From the NCBI GenBank assembly GCA_035222895.1, contig JAVYIG010000166.1, forward strand, positions 744,001-808,000: a DNA stretch of 64,000 nt. Direction: 5' to 3'. Source of the stretch: Strongylocentrotus droebachiensis (taxonomy: Eukaryota; Echinodermata; Echinoidea; Camarodonta; Strongylocentrotidae). Both the position numbers and the translations under genes were made by a program. Below, piece after piece: positions 22,772 to 35,565 of this stretch. Below the pieces are notes generated by a model. It searched no databases and was not told the origin of the DNA. It saw only the letters and a program-made list of their open reading frames with translations. The stretch's first letter is position 1. Every line of letters begins with the position of its first letter.

Positions 22772-22999
22772 CTGGAGGCTGGAGCCTCGGGCTCGAATCC
22801 TGTTCGGCTTGCTGTAGCTGTAGGAAAAAAAGAAGGAAAATAGGACCCTAGATCTAGATATCCTTTCTCGATCTCAGCATGATCAATTTTAGTATCAATC
22901 TATTTACTTAGTCTTAAAATACACGGTAACAAAATATTTCGATTAAAAATATACATAATACTAAAAAATTAAATATCATTATTAATGTTTAAAAATTGT

Positions 23000-23319
23000 A
23001 CCATATAATAATTGTTTGATGGTTACTTTATTGGAATTTATGTGCTGCGTTTAGATTGGTAACGCGAGAAAATGCTCGCAAACGGCGGCTATCTGGCTAT
23101 GCTCTGATCTGCGCTGCTAGCCTAGCCGCGCTCGCTGTCGAGTGTTCGTTGGCGATCCGCGAGCGAGCCATCGCATCGATTCGCGGCGCGAGCGCGCGAC
23201 ATTCTACACAAATTATGTAAACAAGTTGGCGAAAGCTTGATCTGGAATGTGTAGAGTTACTCGCTGGATTTCTGTGAAAAATTAACCATCTTGGATAAGA
23301 GGAGGTGACAAAGAGCGAA
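23000..23319. promoter_or_regulatory. CpG-rich bidirectional promoter between PGAP3 and AVL9
   Basis: GC content and CpG frequency rise sharply between about 23050 and 23210 (GCGCGAGCGCGCGAC and similar words) in otherwise AT-rich DNA. The AVL9 start codon is at 23320 and the PGAP3 leader runs the other way. A CCATCTTGG word near 23286, the reverse of a YY1-like site, lies 35 bp before the AVL9 ATG. No TATA box is seen. Confidence 0.6.
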
Positions 23320-23436
23320 ATGGCAGAGAGTAGCTGCAAAGATAAGGACGTAAAGGAACCTGTTGAATCTGATGATGATTGCGGGTCTATTTTACATGTT
23401 GTTGTGGTTGGTTTTCATCACAAGCGAGGATGCCAG
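23320..23436 (+). CDS. AVL9: AVL9 exon 1
   Basis: ATG at 23320 opens 39 codons: a short acidic leader, then LHVVVVGFHHKRGCQ, then donor GTAAGTG. It joins exon 2 (VDFSYPPLIEG) at 35156 in phase 0, which restores the conserved start of the Avl9 domain across an 11.7-kb intron. The upstream in-frame sequence is the CpG-rich promoter region. Confidence 0.9.
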
Positions 23437-26400
23437 GTAAGTGAATCAATAAGCAATGCAATGCACCAGGCCAGCTAGGCCAGCCAGTCGCTAGTCGATC
23501 ACCCCTCACGTCCTGAGAACGGGCGCCTTGAAGTTGAGGGGGGGGGGGGGATTTTTCAAAGACAAAGTCAAAACTATGATCTAATAAACATGATAAAAGT
23601 AATATATAATAATTACCCTTCTCTGTGTTCCTGAACTGTGAATAGTGTGATGATGATATTTATGAGCTAACAACATAGGGTCTAGGGTCTAATTAGAAAT
23701 TAACAGTAGGGGCGCTGGTCCGAGAATTATATCCTCGTATTAAATGCAGTAAAGTAAAATAACTACTCACCAGAGTCGTCACAGTGTCAGAATCCGTTGT
23801 AGTCCTTGTCCGTTGCTGCGATGTCTTCTTCGGTGATCTAGCTCTGATGTGTAGTCTTTACTTCTGTATGTCTCTGGTAATTCTGCTCCGGGCAGCGGGC
23901 TAAAAGCCCTTTATATACAAGCTCGCATGTACGTACATGCGACCAGGCAAAGCAACCCGACGTACGCACATGCGTGCGGCCCGTATACCCATAATTTCCC
24001 ATATTCCTCCCGACTATAAAAACAAGCGAAAGATAAAAAACAAATAGTCTTTAGCTTGTAAATAGAGCCGGATATTGGGAGGGTATACAAACTTAAAAAG
24101 GGTGGGCTCTCGAGAGCTCCAAACCCTCCGGAAGGGGTGGGCTCTGAAGAGCACCAAGCCCCCTCCCCATACCTCCCGGAGCGGGAGGGCTCTTCAGAAG
24201 AAGAGCACCACGACTCTCCCCTACTCCCCAGCTGGGGCAAGGGAAACTTCTCCAGCAGCTGAAGCCGGCTGGGGTGATTCCCTCGTCAAGGGTCCCATAA
24301 ACCAGCACAATCATAAACCTCTACAGCACTAAAAATCCCATAACTTTCACAAACAGATCGCCTGTCTGCATTTGACTATCCAGACATTTATGACTGGAAA
24401 TCTAAATTCCACTTTCCATTTTCCTAACTAATTGTGTAACATTACTGTCTGTTGGGAAAAAGGAATATAGATCATAGATCTTGATAGCACGTAGGGCCAT
24501 GCATCTCAGATCCATGAATTAAACAATACTATACTTGTATTATACCTTTGTCATTATTTATATGTATAATGTCTAATGTATAAATTTTACTCAATACTAC
24601 TTGTATTATGTATTCATGTAAAGAGTATTGATATATTAATCAATAAATAAGCAATAATAGCTACCGGTAGTTTTCATATAGCTCTCTTCAGGACTTACTG
24701 ATTTGCTTATTTTAACATAAGTAACTTAATATATAACATAAATAACTTAATATATTAATCAATAATAAAGCATAATAATATTTACTTAATTACTTAACTT
24801 CATTAAACCGAACCCGGACAGTGGGATGGCATTTGGAGAGCTGGAGGCCATGACCCGGCTCATGTAGTTCAGCATACCTTTCCCTCTACCCCCTGCCATC
24901 GCCCCGGGAGGAGGTGGGCTCCTCAAAGGAGGAGCACCAAGCCTCCTACCCATACCCCCTGGAGGAGGAGGTGGTGGGTTCCTCCCCCTACCAAGCCCCC
25001 TACCCAGCCCTCTATCAACAAACCCTCTCTCCCTTCCTACTATAGTGGGTGGGCAACTAACCAAAGCCCCACGCCCCCTACCAAGCCCTACTGGAGTGGG
25101 TGGGCAATCGATCAGAGCCCCACGCCCCTTCCCCATACTCCAAGCTCCGGCTGGGGCAAGGGGAACTCCTCCAGTGGCCGAAGCCGACTGAGGCGAATCC
25201 CTCGTCCCAGCACGGAGCTTGCCCTTCAACCGTCGGAGTTTACGGAGCCAAGTCCTCTTGCGGGCGGACCCTGGGGGTGGGGGTGGCCCCATCCTTGCTC
25301 TCAACAGGTCTCCCTCCGGGACCTCCTCCGATGCCTCGCCGGCAATTACCTCCCTTACGTCATCAGGATCCATAACTGCAAAGGAGAAAGGAAATGGGTT
25401 ACCTACACTTGCAGAAAGGACAGAAATACTTATTCATACACATTCCCTCTGCCAGGGTAACACCAACACACTCACCATGGAACCATGTTTACAAATAGCT
25501 TACTCTGAAAGTTCCTGCCCTGATCAGTGAGTATCTGAAATATGTCAATTGAATGGGTAATTGTCGTAAAATTACCCAAATCAAAATAGTCTTTGGCGAA
25601 GACACATGCGAATTCTAACAACAAGCCCTTCAATATTCTACTACTGCCCGAATGGGCTTGTTGCCCATCCATATGCTTATACTGAAAGTGGATGGTGACT
25701 TAATGCGGCAAACTACTACGTCCATTTCCAGTTTTGGGTTGGCCGGTTTCTGACCGGTAGGCGGTGGCCAGGGGGGTACCAGCCATGGACTTGGCTCCGT
25801 CGGAGGCCTGATCCCATGGGTCGCACCCTCAGAAGGGGAGTGCGAAGGAAGCTCTTTCTGACTAGAAGTTGGGTTGGGAACTTCCCTCGGCACTTCCACT
25901 TTACCGATGCTATCCTGGCCGCCACCAATCGGTTTGGATTCGTGGATGTTATTAATAATCGTAACATCAGGGGAAACACCATTAATCCCCGTTTCCGGGG
26001 GAGGCGAATCCCTTCCAAATGCTACAGCATTGTCTGCTGGTCCACCCTTGTCCAACCCCACAACTTGATAGGGGTCCTCACTCCTCAGGATCGGGGCTGG
26101 ACCTCTTCCGCCGATCCAGAGTCGTTTCCCGGGTCCTCGGAGGCAAAGGAAACCTTCAGCCCGGGACTTCTCTCGGGACATTCTAATTTAAAATGCCCTA
26201 ATTTCCCGCACTGGTAGCAAGCCATATCCCGGCCCGGTGAGAAATTCCCCTGGGCGGGAGAGGCTTTGCCCCTGAAGCGGGCGGGAGAAGCTTGTGACTT
26301 TCTCACACTCTCAACCAGACTCTGTACTGTAGTCTGTAAAGGCCCTATCACTGCAAGGGACGACTTCAATGATTCAACAAGTTGAATCACCGAGTCCATC

Positions 26401-29400
26401 TTGCCCTCCAGAGAAGCAACCCTCTTTTCCAAGCCGCCTTGTGCCGGAGGGGTTGGGGGCACGATCGATTTTCGAACAGTGGGAGCCTCAATGGACTGTG
26501 AGACTTGTCTCACTTCCTTCGTGGGCTTCCCATAAATGGCCTTATGGGAATGCTGGAACCACTTGACCAGGTCAACTGCCTCCTCTACGGTCCTCGGACG
26601 AGAATTCAAGGCATGTTGACCTGCCTCCCTGTCCGCGGAACCCTGGCAAAAACGCATGACGACCTGGCGTTGAATGTAATGCTCCGGCAAATCGGGAAAT
26701 GCCTGGGAGGCTAAAGTTGATAGCCTGGCAGCCCACTCAACGATATCCTCCTCGGGGATCTGCCTGGCATAAGAAAATTGCATTTGAGACACTTCGGGTA
26801 ATTCCCGAGAAGTGAAACGCTTCTCCAATTTTCCTACCAGTACCTCATATGTGGTGCCGGGTTCCCGTTCAAGCAAAGTAGCCACATATATACTAGCATC
26901 CCCATCCAGGGCCCAAGACAAGTAATTGCGAGATTGTTTGGAGTCCCAACCACTCTCGCTGGCGTATAGCCTGAATTTGGCGATAAACGCCTGCCAGTTC
27001 CCAGTCCCATTGAAGGCAATGGACTTGGGAAGAGACACCAGTTTAACGCTCCTCCCTTCATCCATGGTCGCTCTCATGGGTCTGGGCGAGTGATGGGAAA
27101 CCGTCCTTCTCACACGGGGTGGCGATTCGAAGTCTCCACCCTCGCTACTCTCCTCTCTCTGATCCCGCCTACGCAGATCATGCGACCTACGGGAGGATCT
27201 TCGATATGGGGAAGGAGATCTATGCCGGTGGCCTCTAGATTCACTACGGTCACTCCGGTGACTTCGAGGGGAATCTTGGTCATAATAATGATATCTCGAT
27301 TCTCTATCATGATCGTACCGACCTTCCCTCCGGTTTTGAGGTGAATCGACACGACTCCCTCTGCGAGCGGATCGAGGAGAATCATGGCGACTCCCTCGGC
27401 GATCCGATCGAGGGGAGTGATGGCGACTTCCTCTACGATCCGATCGAGGGGAATCATGGTGACTCCCTCTACGCTCCGATCGAGGGGAATCATGGCGACT
27501 CCCCCTACGCTCCGATCGAGGGGAATCATGGCGACTCCCTCTACGCTCCGATCGAGGGGAATCATAGCGGCTCCCTCTGCGATCTGATCGAGGGGAATCA
27601 TAGCGGCTCCCTCTGCGATCTGATCGAGGGGAGTCATGGCGACTCCCTCTGCGATCTGTCTCGCCCCTACTTTCGTACTGGTCACGGCCCTGCCGCGACC
27701 TTCGAGGGGGAGAATCTGAATAGAGACCCTCGTCCTCATCTCTCCGAGAGTCCTTGCGATCCTTGCGATCCGGTGAAGAAACCGGAGAAACCCTCTCCCG
27801 AGTCGAAGACTTGTACTTCTTGGGCGAATCGAAACTAACAGCCTTATGTTGTGGAGAGGTCTCGCGGTCAATAGCTTTCACCTTCTCCCTTGGGTTGTCC
27901 TCAGTCACCTTTGCCTGGCTTCCCTCCCCCTCCGTCGGTTTCACAATGTGAGCTGGTAACGCATCCTTAGGATACGCATCAAACGGATATGGAGAAGGTG
28001 GCCGACTGGCTTCGGGTGTGGGAGTATCCCTAGAAGGAGACCGCTCACCACTAACGCTCAACCTCTCCGTAAAAGGCGCAAAATCGAAGTGCTCGATAAT
28101 CTCCGAGGGGTTCCTTATATGAGGAATCTCTACAAGCGACTCTGCGGTGATGTCACTCGCCTCTCGAAGAGCCAGAATCCGGTCGGCTAAGGTCCTGCCG
28201 ATGCCGGGAACCTGCAACAGCTCTTCTACCTTACAAAAATTAATTTGTATCTTCGGCATGATACAATACAACTAACTTAAGTACCAACCTTAAAAAACTG
28301 ACTAAGTACTACAATATTGCGCTAGAATTGTTCAATCAAGCGAACAACTCTTTACTAACTTAGTATTAAAATGTTACACAAAAATTGTTCAATCAAGCGA
28401 ACAATTCTTTACTAACTTAGTATACAAATATTGCGCAAGAATTGCTCAATCAAGCGAACAATTCTTTACTAACTTACTATTAAAATATTTACGTGAGAAT
28501 CATTCAATCAGGCGAACAATTATTTACTATTCTGTTATACAGAATGTTAATTTACAAACGGAGACTTTTCCTGATAAACAAACCCAAATAATTTCAATTC
28601 AAATTCAAACCCAAATATTCAAACACAACATTCAAGGCCGCTGATAAAGTCCCTATGTCCCTGGTTGTGGACACTCAGACTAAATTCAACCGCTTAAATG
28701 AATTTGTATTCTTTAAAAATATTTGTATGTCCCCGCAATATATCTTTGGCGGAGTAACTTACACTACGATTAATAAATTAATTAACTTCCTATCAATAAA
28801 TTTAAATACAATATTTTCCAACACAATATTCACAGCCGTTGATTAGGTCACTATGTCACTGCTTAACATTCAGACCCAATTCAACAGCTTAATAAACTTG
28901 TATCTTTAAATATATATTTGTATTCACTACAGTAACTTAAACTACGATTTATAAAATATAAACCATAACAGTATATTTAATTATATGCCCTTGCCTACAA
29001 TCATTGAACCCAATAAATCATTCGGAGCGAGAAGCCCGTTACTTAAAATTGTAAGAGGGCAACTCTAATTCAAAAATGATTCAATTAATTGTAGGAGTGC
29101 AACTCTAATTCAAAAATGATTAATTAATTGTAGGAGAGCAACTCTAATTCAAAAATGATTAATTAATTGTAGGAGAGCAACTCTAATTCAAAAATGATTA
29201 ATTAATTGTAGGAGAGCAACTCTAATTCAAAAATGATTAATTAATTGTAGGAGAGCAACTCTAATTCAAAAAATGATTAATCAAATTAGAGATGATTAAT
29301 TAAATTAGCGATGATTTAATTCCAGCAGCAATGCAATAACAAACCACTGTGGTTCACTCTCCCTCCCCACTCACAAAAAATCGGAACTCCGAAATTGGGT

Positions 29401-32400
29401 GGAAAAAACAATTTCAATAAGAGGTGAATGAACCCTAAATCACACCAAGCAAATACCTTCACTCCCAAATAATCAAAAATATCAAAGATAATACCCAGCC
29501 TCAAACAATCCTTCAGGTACGCACCCGAAAAAACTCCACCCCAGTATAACAATAAGCTACCATAGGGTGCGAGCCTGGGCGCAGTACACAAAAGAAGGAA
29601 TGCAATAACAGCGTCTACTAGGGCGTGCCGACGTAGCGTCCCCTGCCACACCCAAAAAATAAAAAATCGCAAAGAAAACTGTCTTCAAACCACCACTCCA
29701 CGGAAAAAACCTAAAAATATAACCTCCAATTAATCAAAAGCAGAAATAACAAGCAATAATACTAACCTGTTATACTAGCTCGGCGGATCCACGAACTTGT
29801 CCGTGATTACGCCGTACACATGCACAAGCCAAAACACGGCACGCACATGTCAACTACAAACTCACGCACACAAATTCAAAAATCAAGTCACACACTCAAT
29901 AATATAAATATCAACGATAATTCGTAGATTAAATAGCGCAGGAACGAAGTGTCGCAGCGCCACTAAAGTAAAATAACTACTCACCAGAGTCGTCACAGTG
30001 TCAGAATCCGTTGTAGTCCTTGTCCGTTGCTGCGATGTCTTCTTCGGTGATCTAGCTCTGATGTGTAGTCTTTACTTCTGTATGTCTCTGGTAATTCTGC
30101 TCCGGGCAGCGGGCTAAAAGCCCTTTATATACAAGCTCGCATGTACGTACATGCGACCAGGCAAAGCAACCCGACGTACGCACATGCGTGCGGCCCGTAT
30201 ACCCATAATTTCCCATAGCAGACATAATGCGTCCTCAAAAATGAGGATCGTCTGCATTTTCGCGGACTTTTTTTCATCGGCGCTCTGCGGGTTTCGGGTT
30301 ACCGAACGGCCCGCTGGCGATGCAAAAAAGGGTTTCCCCAGGGGAAAATAACCCTAGTTCACTGTCTACTTTTATGGGTTATCCGTCTTTCCAAGGATTT
30401 ATTGCTCATAATGTGAAGCTCTCTGTACAAAGTCAATGTAAAAGGAATCAAGAAAATCATCACAGAATCCGTTTTTTGCATCGCCAATGTGCCGATCAAA
30501 AATATGAAACGTCTGGGAAATTGCAGACGGTCCTAACTTATGAGGACGCATCGATCCGCGTTTACGAAGACGATCCTCGTTTATGAAGACGATCCTTATT
30601 CTCGGACCAGCGCCCCTAAGGCCCTAATGATTAAACATAATACAGTTCGTAATGGATGGATGTTGGTTCTGCCTGCCGCAAACACAACTTGAAGGTGTAC
30701 CGGAAAATGTTTGATATCGCATTGGCCATTGCCAATTTGATGCTGACTTAACGATGATTGATAGCAATTGGTTTAGTGTAGTTCTACTGAGTAGTAAGGT
30801 GCATGCATAGAATTCGTTGAATTTGCCAAACTCCATTGTAAAGTGACGTTGCTCAACCCTGCTCAAGAGTCCAGACAAACCTTCAGAAAAAAAAATAGGA
30901 GAGACAGCTAGAAATTGATAGCATCTTTGACCCCGTTCTCATTCACTTCGTTGGAGCGGTCTAACTAAGACCCGTTCCTCAGGAGCAGTTCTTAGGTGAG
31001 TGAGAACGGTCAAAGCGGTCCAGGAAGTGGACTTCTGGACCGCTCCAGAAGACCACCTCGGGAGGTGGTCTTGAGGAACGGGTCTTATTAAGAGCGGTTT
31101 GGACCGCTCTAACGTGCAATGTGAACGGAAGCGTACTTTGAGCGGAAGTGAGCTAGTGACGTTCCGTGCGAAACATGTAGTACGGTACATACGGTTTGTA
31201 TTCCGCGCGCAAAAAAATTGACCTGCTGACCTGAGCTGCCATAGCAACAACACCACTTTGACTCGTGGAGCGGTTTGAGCCATAAAAAACTGCTCGGAGT
31301 GTAAACGCTCGCAAACTGTTCCTCAAGACCCGTTCCTCTGGAGCGGTCTAACTAAGACCACTTTCAAAGTGAGTGAGAACGGGGTCTTACACTGTTAAAG
31401 ATAATTACTGGTAATTGGATTGAGGAAGTGTCTTCCTGAATCTGTTGTGTTGGCCCATGTGCTTTGGGGGATGGATTTATATGTTGCAAAAACATATTCC
31501 TTCATTTCCTTGACCTTTTATACTTTCTCAGAAGATGAGATTGCCTGAAAGCTCAAACATGTAGGCCTACATGTAGCTCTGGATTAAGAAATTGAATATT
31601 ATACCTTATACATTTCGCTTTTCTAGTTCTTGTAATTCTGTGAACAAGTGAAATTCATATTTTCATATTTTATTGTATGACTTACATTTGACTCTTTGGC
31701 CTTTAATTAAAGGGGGTTTCCAAAAGGTTATTCATTTGGTCCATCTTCCTCCTTACAACACATGTATTTTTGTTATCTTGTTCTAATGTATCACTGTTTC
31801 TTGTTTTGTCATGATATTTGCAGTTACATACATACATGTAGTATACTTCTGATTATATTGATAAGTGCTACTTGAACTTTTTGTTGAAGCAATGATTGGA
31901 GTAAAAATCATGCTTTTTTTTAAATTGGAATTAAAAACTCATGCATTGATTATGGTGGCTTTCAGATGGGATGGACCATTGTATTTATCAATGCAAACAA
32001 TAAAAATGAGAACCGTACTTAAAAAATGTGTTTAATGGTATATTAACTGTTGAGTTGAAACTTTTAGTAAATCCACTCCAGGTTTTGAAACTCTTCTCTT
32101 TTATTTTACAAAGTAGAATCAATGCATAGAAATTTTTAGAACTTTCACAAAATTCAAGACGTAAAATGGCTGACAGTAACTCATGAAAGTGTCAGATCAT
32201 AAAAGTTTCTGATTTAACAGTAGCTCTGTGGATGCAGTCTTTTCCAGATACAGGGTGTAGATAGATAATTTTATTGATCCATATTCAAAACATAGAAAAT
32301 TGGCACAGCCATGTTCACATGCATTAAACATAATAATAATAATAATAATATTTAATTTTGTATACACCTGTAGCGCTTAATACAAATGTTTCTAAGCGCT

Positions 32401-33652
32401 TTACACATATACTACCGGTATTACCCCGGTACAACCAACCTGGGTGCATCGGTTGGTGCCAAGTTGTCATATATTTAGTTAGGTTCACATGAAACTGAAA
32501 GCCTGTTAACTTGAAGTTTAGGCCAAATTAAAAAAAAAACCTTGTTTAGCGTCCTGCTTATTGGAAAAATAGGAAGGAGGCCCTTTTTTTTTTCTTTTTC
32601 TTTCAAAATGGCCGCTCGGTACATTTTCCCTGACAGTCGGGTCATTTTTCAAGATGGCCGCCGACATTTTTTTATATTTTAAAAAAAAAGGCTATAAAAA
32701 ATCTGTCAACACTTACATGTAAATGTCTGGAATGGAACGTAGAGCCATTTGATTGCTTTGTGAGATTTCCATTCACCTAAAATGTAATTAAATTGTAATA
32801 ATATAGTTGGGAGAATTAAGGAATCGATCGGATCAGTTTTTCCCAATTTGTACCATGAATAATGGTCCGTTTTCGCTCAAATTTTCAGATTATCTTTAAT
32901 TGTACATCTAGCATTGAAGTCACTGCCTTAGCACCACTATCTCTCATCTTAAAGGTAAAGACCAGTATTGGAAACGCCCCAATTTTAAAAAATGAAATGG
33001 AAGCTCTCATTACCAATCATGTGAAAGAATATGTTTTGACTAATACATGATGATAACAAATTTGCCGGGAAACCGCCTACTAATTCATATATTTGGTAAA
33101 TTTGTTTCTCTCATGGTCTGTGAGAGATATAGGGTAGTCCCATATACATCTTTATGTGTATAGTGCTTGTAACTTTACGAAGAATGGGCCAAATTTCTTA
33201 TCATTTTGATGATTCCAGAACCTTGCAGATGCTAGATGCTAGATGATCAACCTTTTCTGATCGATTCCACAACGTTTCTTTCACAATGCAATCGCATGAC
33301 CATAACTGGTCTTTACCTTAAAGACCAGTAATGGTCATGCGATTGCATTGCATCTAGCATCTGCAAGGTTCTGGAATCATCAAAATGATAAGAAATTTGG
33401 CTCATTCTTCGTAAAGTTACAAGCACTATACACAGAAAGATGTATATGGGACTACCCTATCTCTCTCACCAGACCATGAGAGAAATAAATTTACCAAATA
33501 TATGAATTAGTAGGCGGTTTCCCGGCAAATTTTTTATCATCATGTATTAGTCAAAACATATTCTTTCACATGATTGGTAATGAGAGCTTCCATTTCATTT
33601 TTTGAAATTGGGGCGTTGCCAATACTGGTCTTTACCTTTAACAATGTTACAA

Positions 33653-33692
<40 letters not shown>

Positions 33693-35524
33693 GGAGGCGG
33701 CCCCCAAATAGAAAGCGGGCGGGGACGCTAAACATGTACATTTTTTTTAATGGCCTTAAGTTGTTGTTTTAAACCTCAATGTCACAATGTATTGTAGTTA
33801 GGGAGACTGTGGATGCAGTCTCTTTAAGTTTACAAGAAGTTATCAATCACAATCAATCACAAGTAATCTTAACGTTAGCTTGATAACCACAAGCAGTGAG
33901 CAGAGAGGGGAGGGGGGGGGGGAATTCCTCACTCTAAGTAATATTTGCCTTGCAAATGTAATTAACTTTATAGAGGTTACACAATATAGTAGGTTATTAA
34001 GTGAATGCTTGCCCTGCTTTAGTTTAACACTTTGAATATTTGTGTTTCTGTATGAACCCTTGTCGTTGTTAGTAGATTGTTGTTTAAAATGTTGAGGTTT
34101 TGCAAACTGAAAGTTTAAAACTATGATGGTCCCGTGTGAACAGACAAGCGAGTGTCAACTCCAAAATGACAGATCTGTCAGTATGAATCAGCCTTGAGGG
34201 ACGGCATCCTCCTATGTGAGTCATGAACTTGTTCAAGTTTAGGATCCATCCCCTTACAAATACAGACCGATTAGGCGATACTGACATTGATAGGCCTGTT
34301 CTCACTAGCCAGCAGTGTTATCAGGTAGATTTGATCTCATACAGGAGATAAAGCACAATTTTGTTTACCATCTCCCTCCTTCCCCTTAATAAAAGAGCCC
34401 TTGTTCAGTGGTAAAGTGGAAACACTTGGTAACCAACTGCAATTGTCTTTTTCACAAAACGTTCTTCTCAAATGTTATCTCACTATCTCAGTGCTAAAGT
34501 CATCTCTTTCTGCTTGCTCGCTCAATTATACAATATACTTCTTTAAAAAAACATTGTTAAATTTATGCGTAATATGGTGGTGGCGTACAATTTGAGGAAG
34601 GCATCTTTTCATGAATGAAACCCCACAGCTTTAAACAAAATCTTTATACAATTTGTATAACAGCTCAAACAATACGAAAAAATCCAAGAAGATTTGTGAC
34701 AGAGCAAGCTCTGTTCATCATTATTATTTGGGTTCATCATGAGCTAGATATTTTAGGCAGAGTGGGCAGACATGCCTTAAAGGGCTTTAAATCAAAGCCC
34801 CACTGTACTACTTGAAGCTACTTGCTCCCTCTAGGCCTTTATATAGAAAACAATGCCTAAGCAGTGACCATTGGTCCCCCATGATCCTCATTTTCTTATG
34901 TTAATTGAGAGCTGAGATGATGAGATAGCCACCTGTTAGTGACCTAGCAGGGTGGTCTAACCCTTGCCCTTCTGGCAAAATTAGTGCAGACAGGCTTTAA
35001 AGGGGCTTCAATAACCATGGGGGCTTTGGGCAAATAGTGATGCAAGAATTGGCTTTTTGGATCAAAAAGGTCAACATCTCTCACGAAATGATATTAAATA
35101 TAGAACTTACACTCAATATCTCATTATTTATCTTTTTCTTTTGTTTCTTCTCCAGGTGGATTTCTCGTATCCTCCTCTAATTGAAGGCCAGCCTGAAGAT
35201 AGTCATGATGTACCCAGTGAATGGAAGCATCTTCCTTTCCTTGCCCTGCCAGATGGAGCACACAATTTTGAAGATGGTGAGTAAGAGGCCCTCTCAAACT
35301 TTGTCCATTTCTCTTTTTTTCCCCTTTTTTAAATTTCTAGAAATGTGCAAATAAACACTAAACAAATTTGTGTACAGCTAGAATAGTCAACCTTCACAAA
35401 ATATACCTGACATTTCACCCTTTCATGAAAATCATTCCACGTTTGAGGTTTGGCTCCAAATCTTTTGATTCAGAGCCCTCCCCCCCCCCCCCCCCAAAAA
35501 AAAAAATAATAAAAAAAAAAAAAA

Positions 35525-35565
<41 letters not shown>

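Larger units (their letters stand above)
23750..30217 (-). mobile_element. Ty3/gypsy-type LTR retrotransposon, gag intact, pol deleted
   Basis: The 6468-bp element is on the minus strand. The 5' LTR is 30217-29964 and the 3' LTR is 24003-23750, both 254 bp and identical by eye. GCAG is duplicated at 23746-23749 and 30218-30221. A PBS-like TGGCGCTGCGACACTTCG lies at 29962-29945, one base inside the 5' LTR, and a polypurine GGGAGGAA abuts the 3' LTR (24011-24004). Gag is 28271-26085. Protease start, RT start and an integrase piece lie at 26181-25472. Catalytic RT, RNase H and most of integrase are missing. It is therefore non-autonomous, and identical LTRs imply recent insertion helped in trans. 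The LTR termini are TATG...TTTA rather than TG...CA. Confidence 0.88.
23709..30616. mobile_element. Small TIR element split by an LTR retrotransposon
   Basis: The inverted ends GGGGCGCTGGTCCGAGAAT (23709-23727) and its exact complement (30598-30616) are 19 bp and perfect, flanked on both sides by TA (23707-23708 and 30617-30618). Removing the LTR element and one copy of its 4-bp duplication leaves about 440 bp without a transposase. The right part has internal repeats of GACGATCCTCGTTTA-like words. A TA duplication fits a Tc1/mariner-type MITE, but the TIR is not one I recognise. Confidence 0.8.

Noticed and set aside
27110-27871. Second long minus-strand frame and plus-strand frames over gag
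   Set aside because: They are shadows of the 36-bp repeats in the gag frame, with no domain of their own.
29042-29285. CRISPR-like array
   Set aside because: The 39-bp units are head-to-tail with no distinct spacers, inside a eukaryotic retrotransposon.
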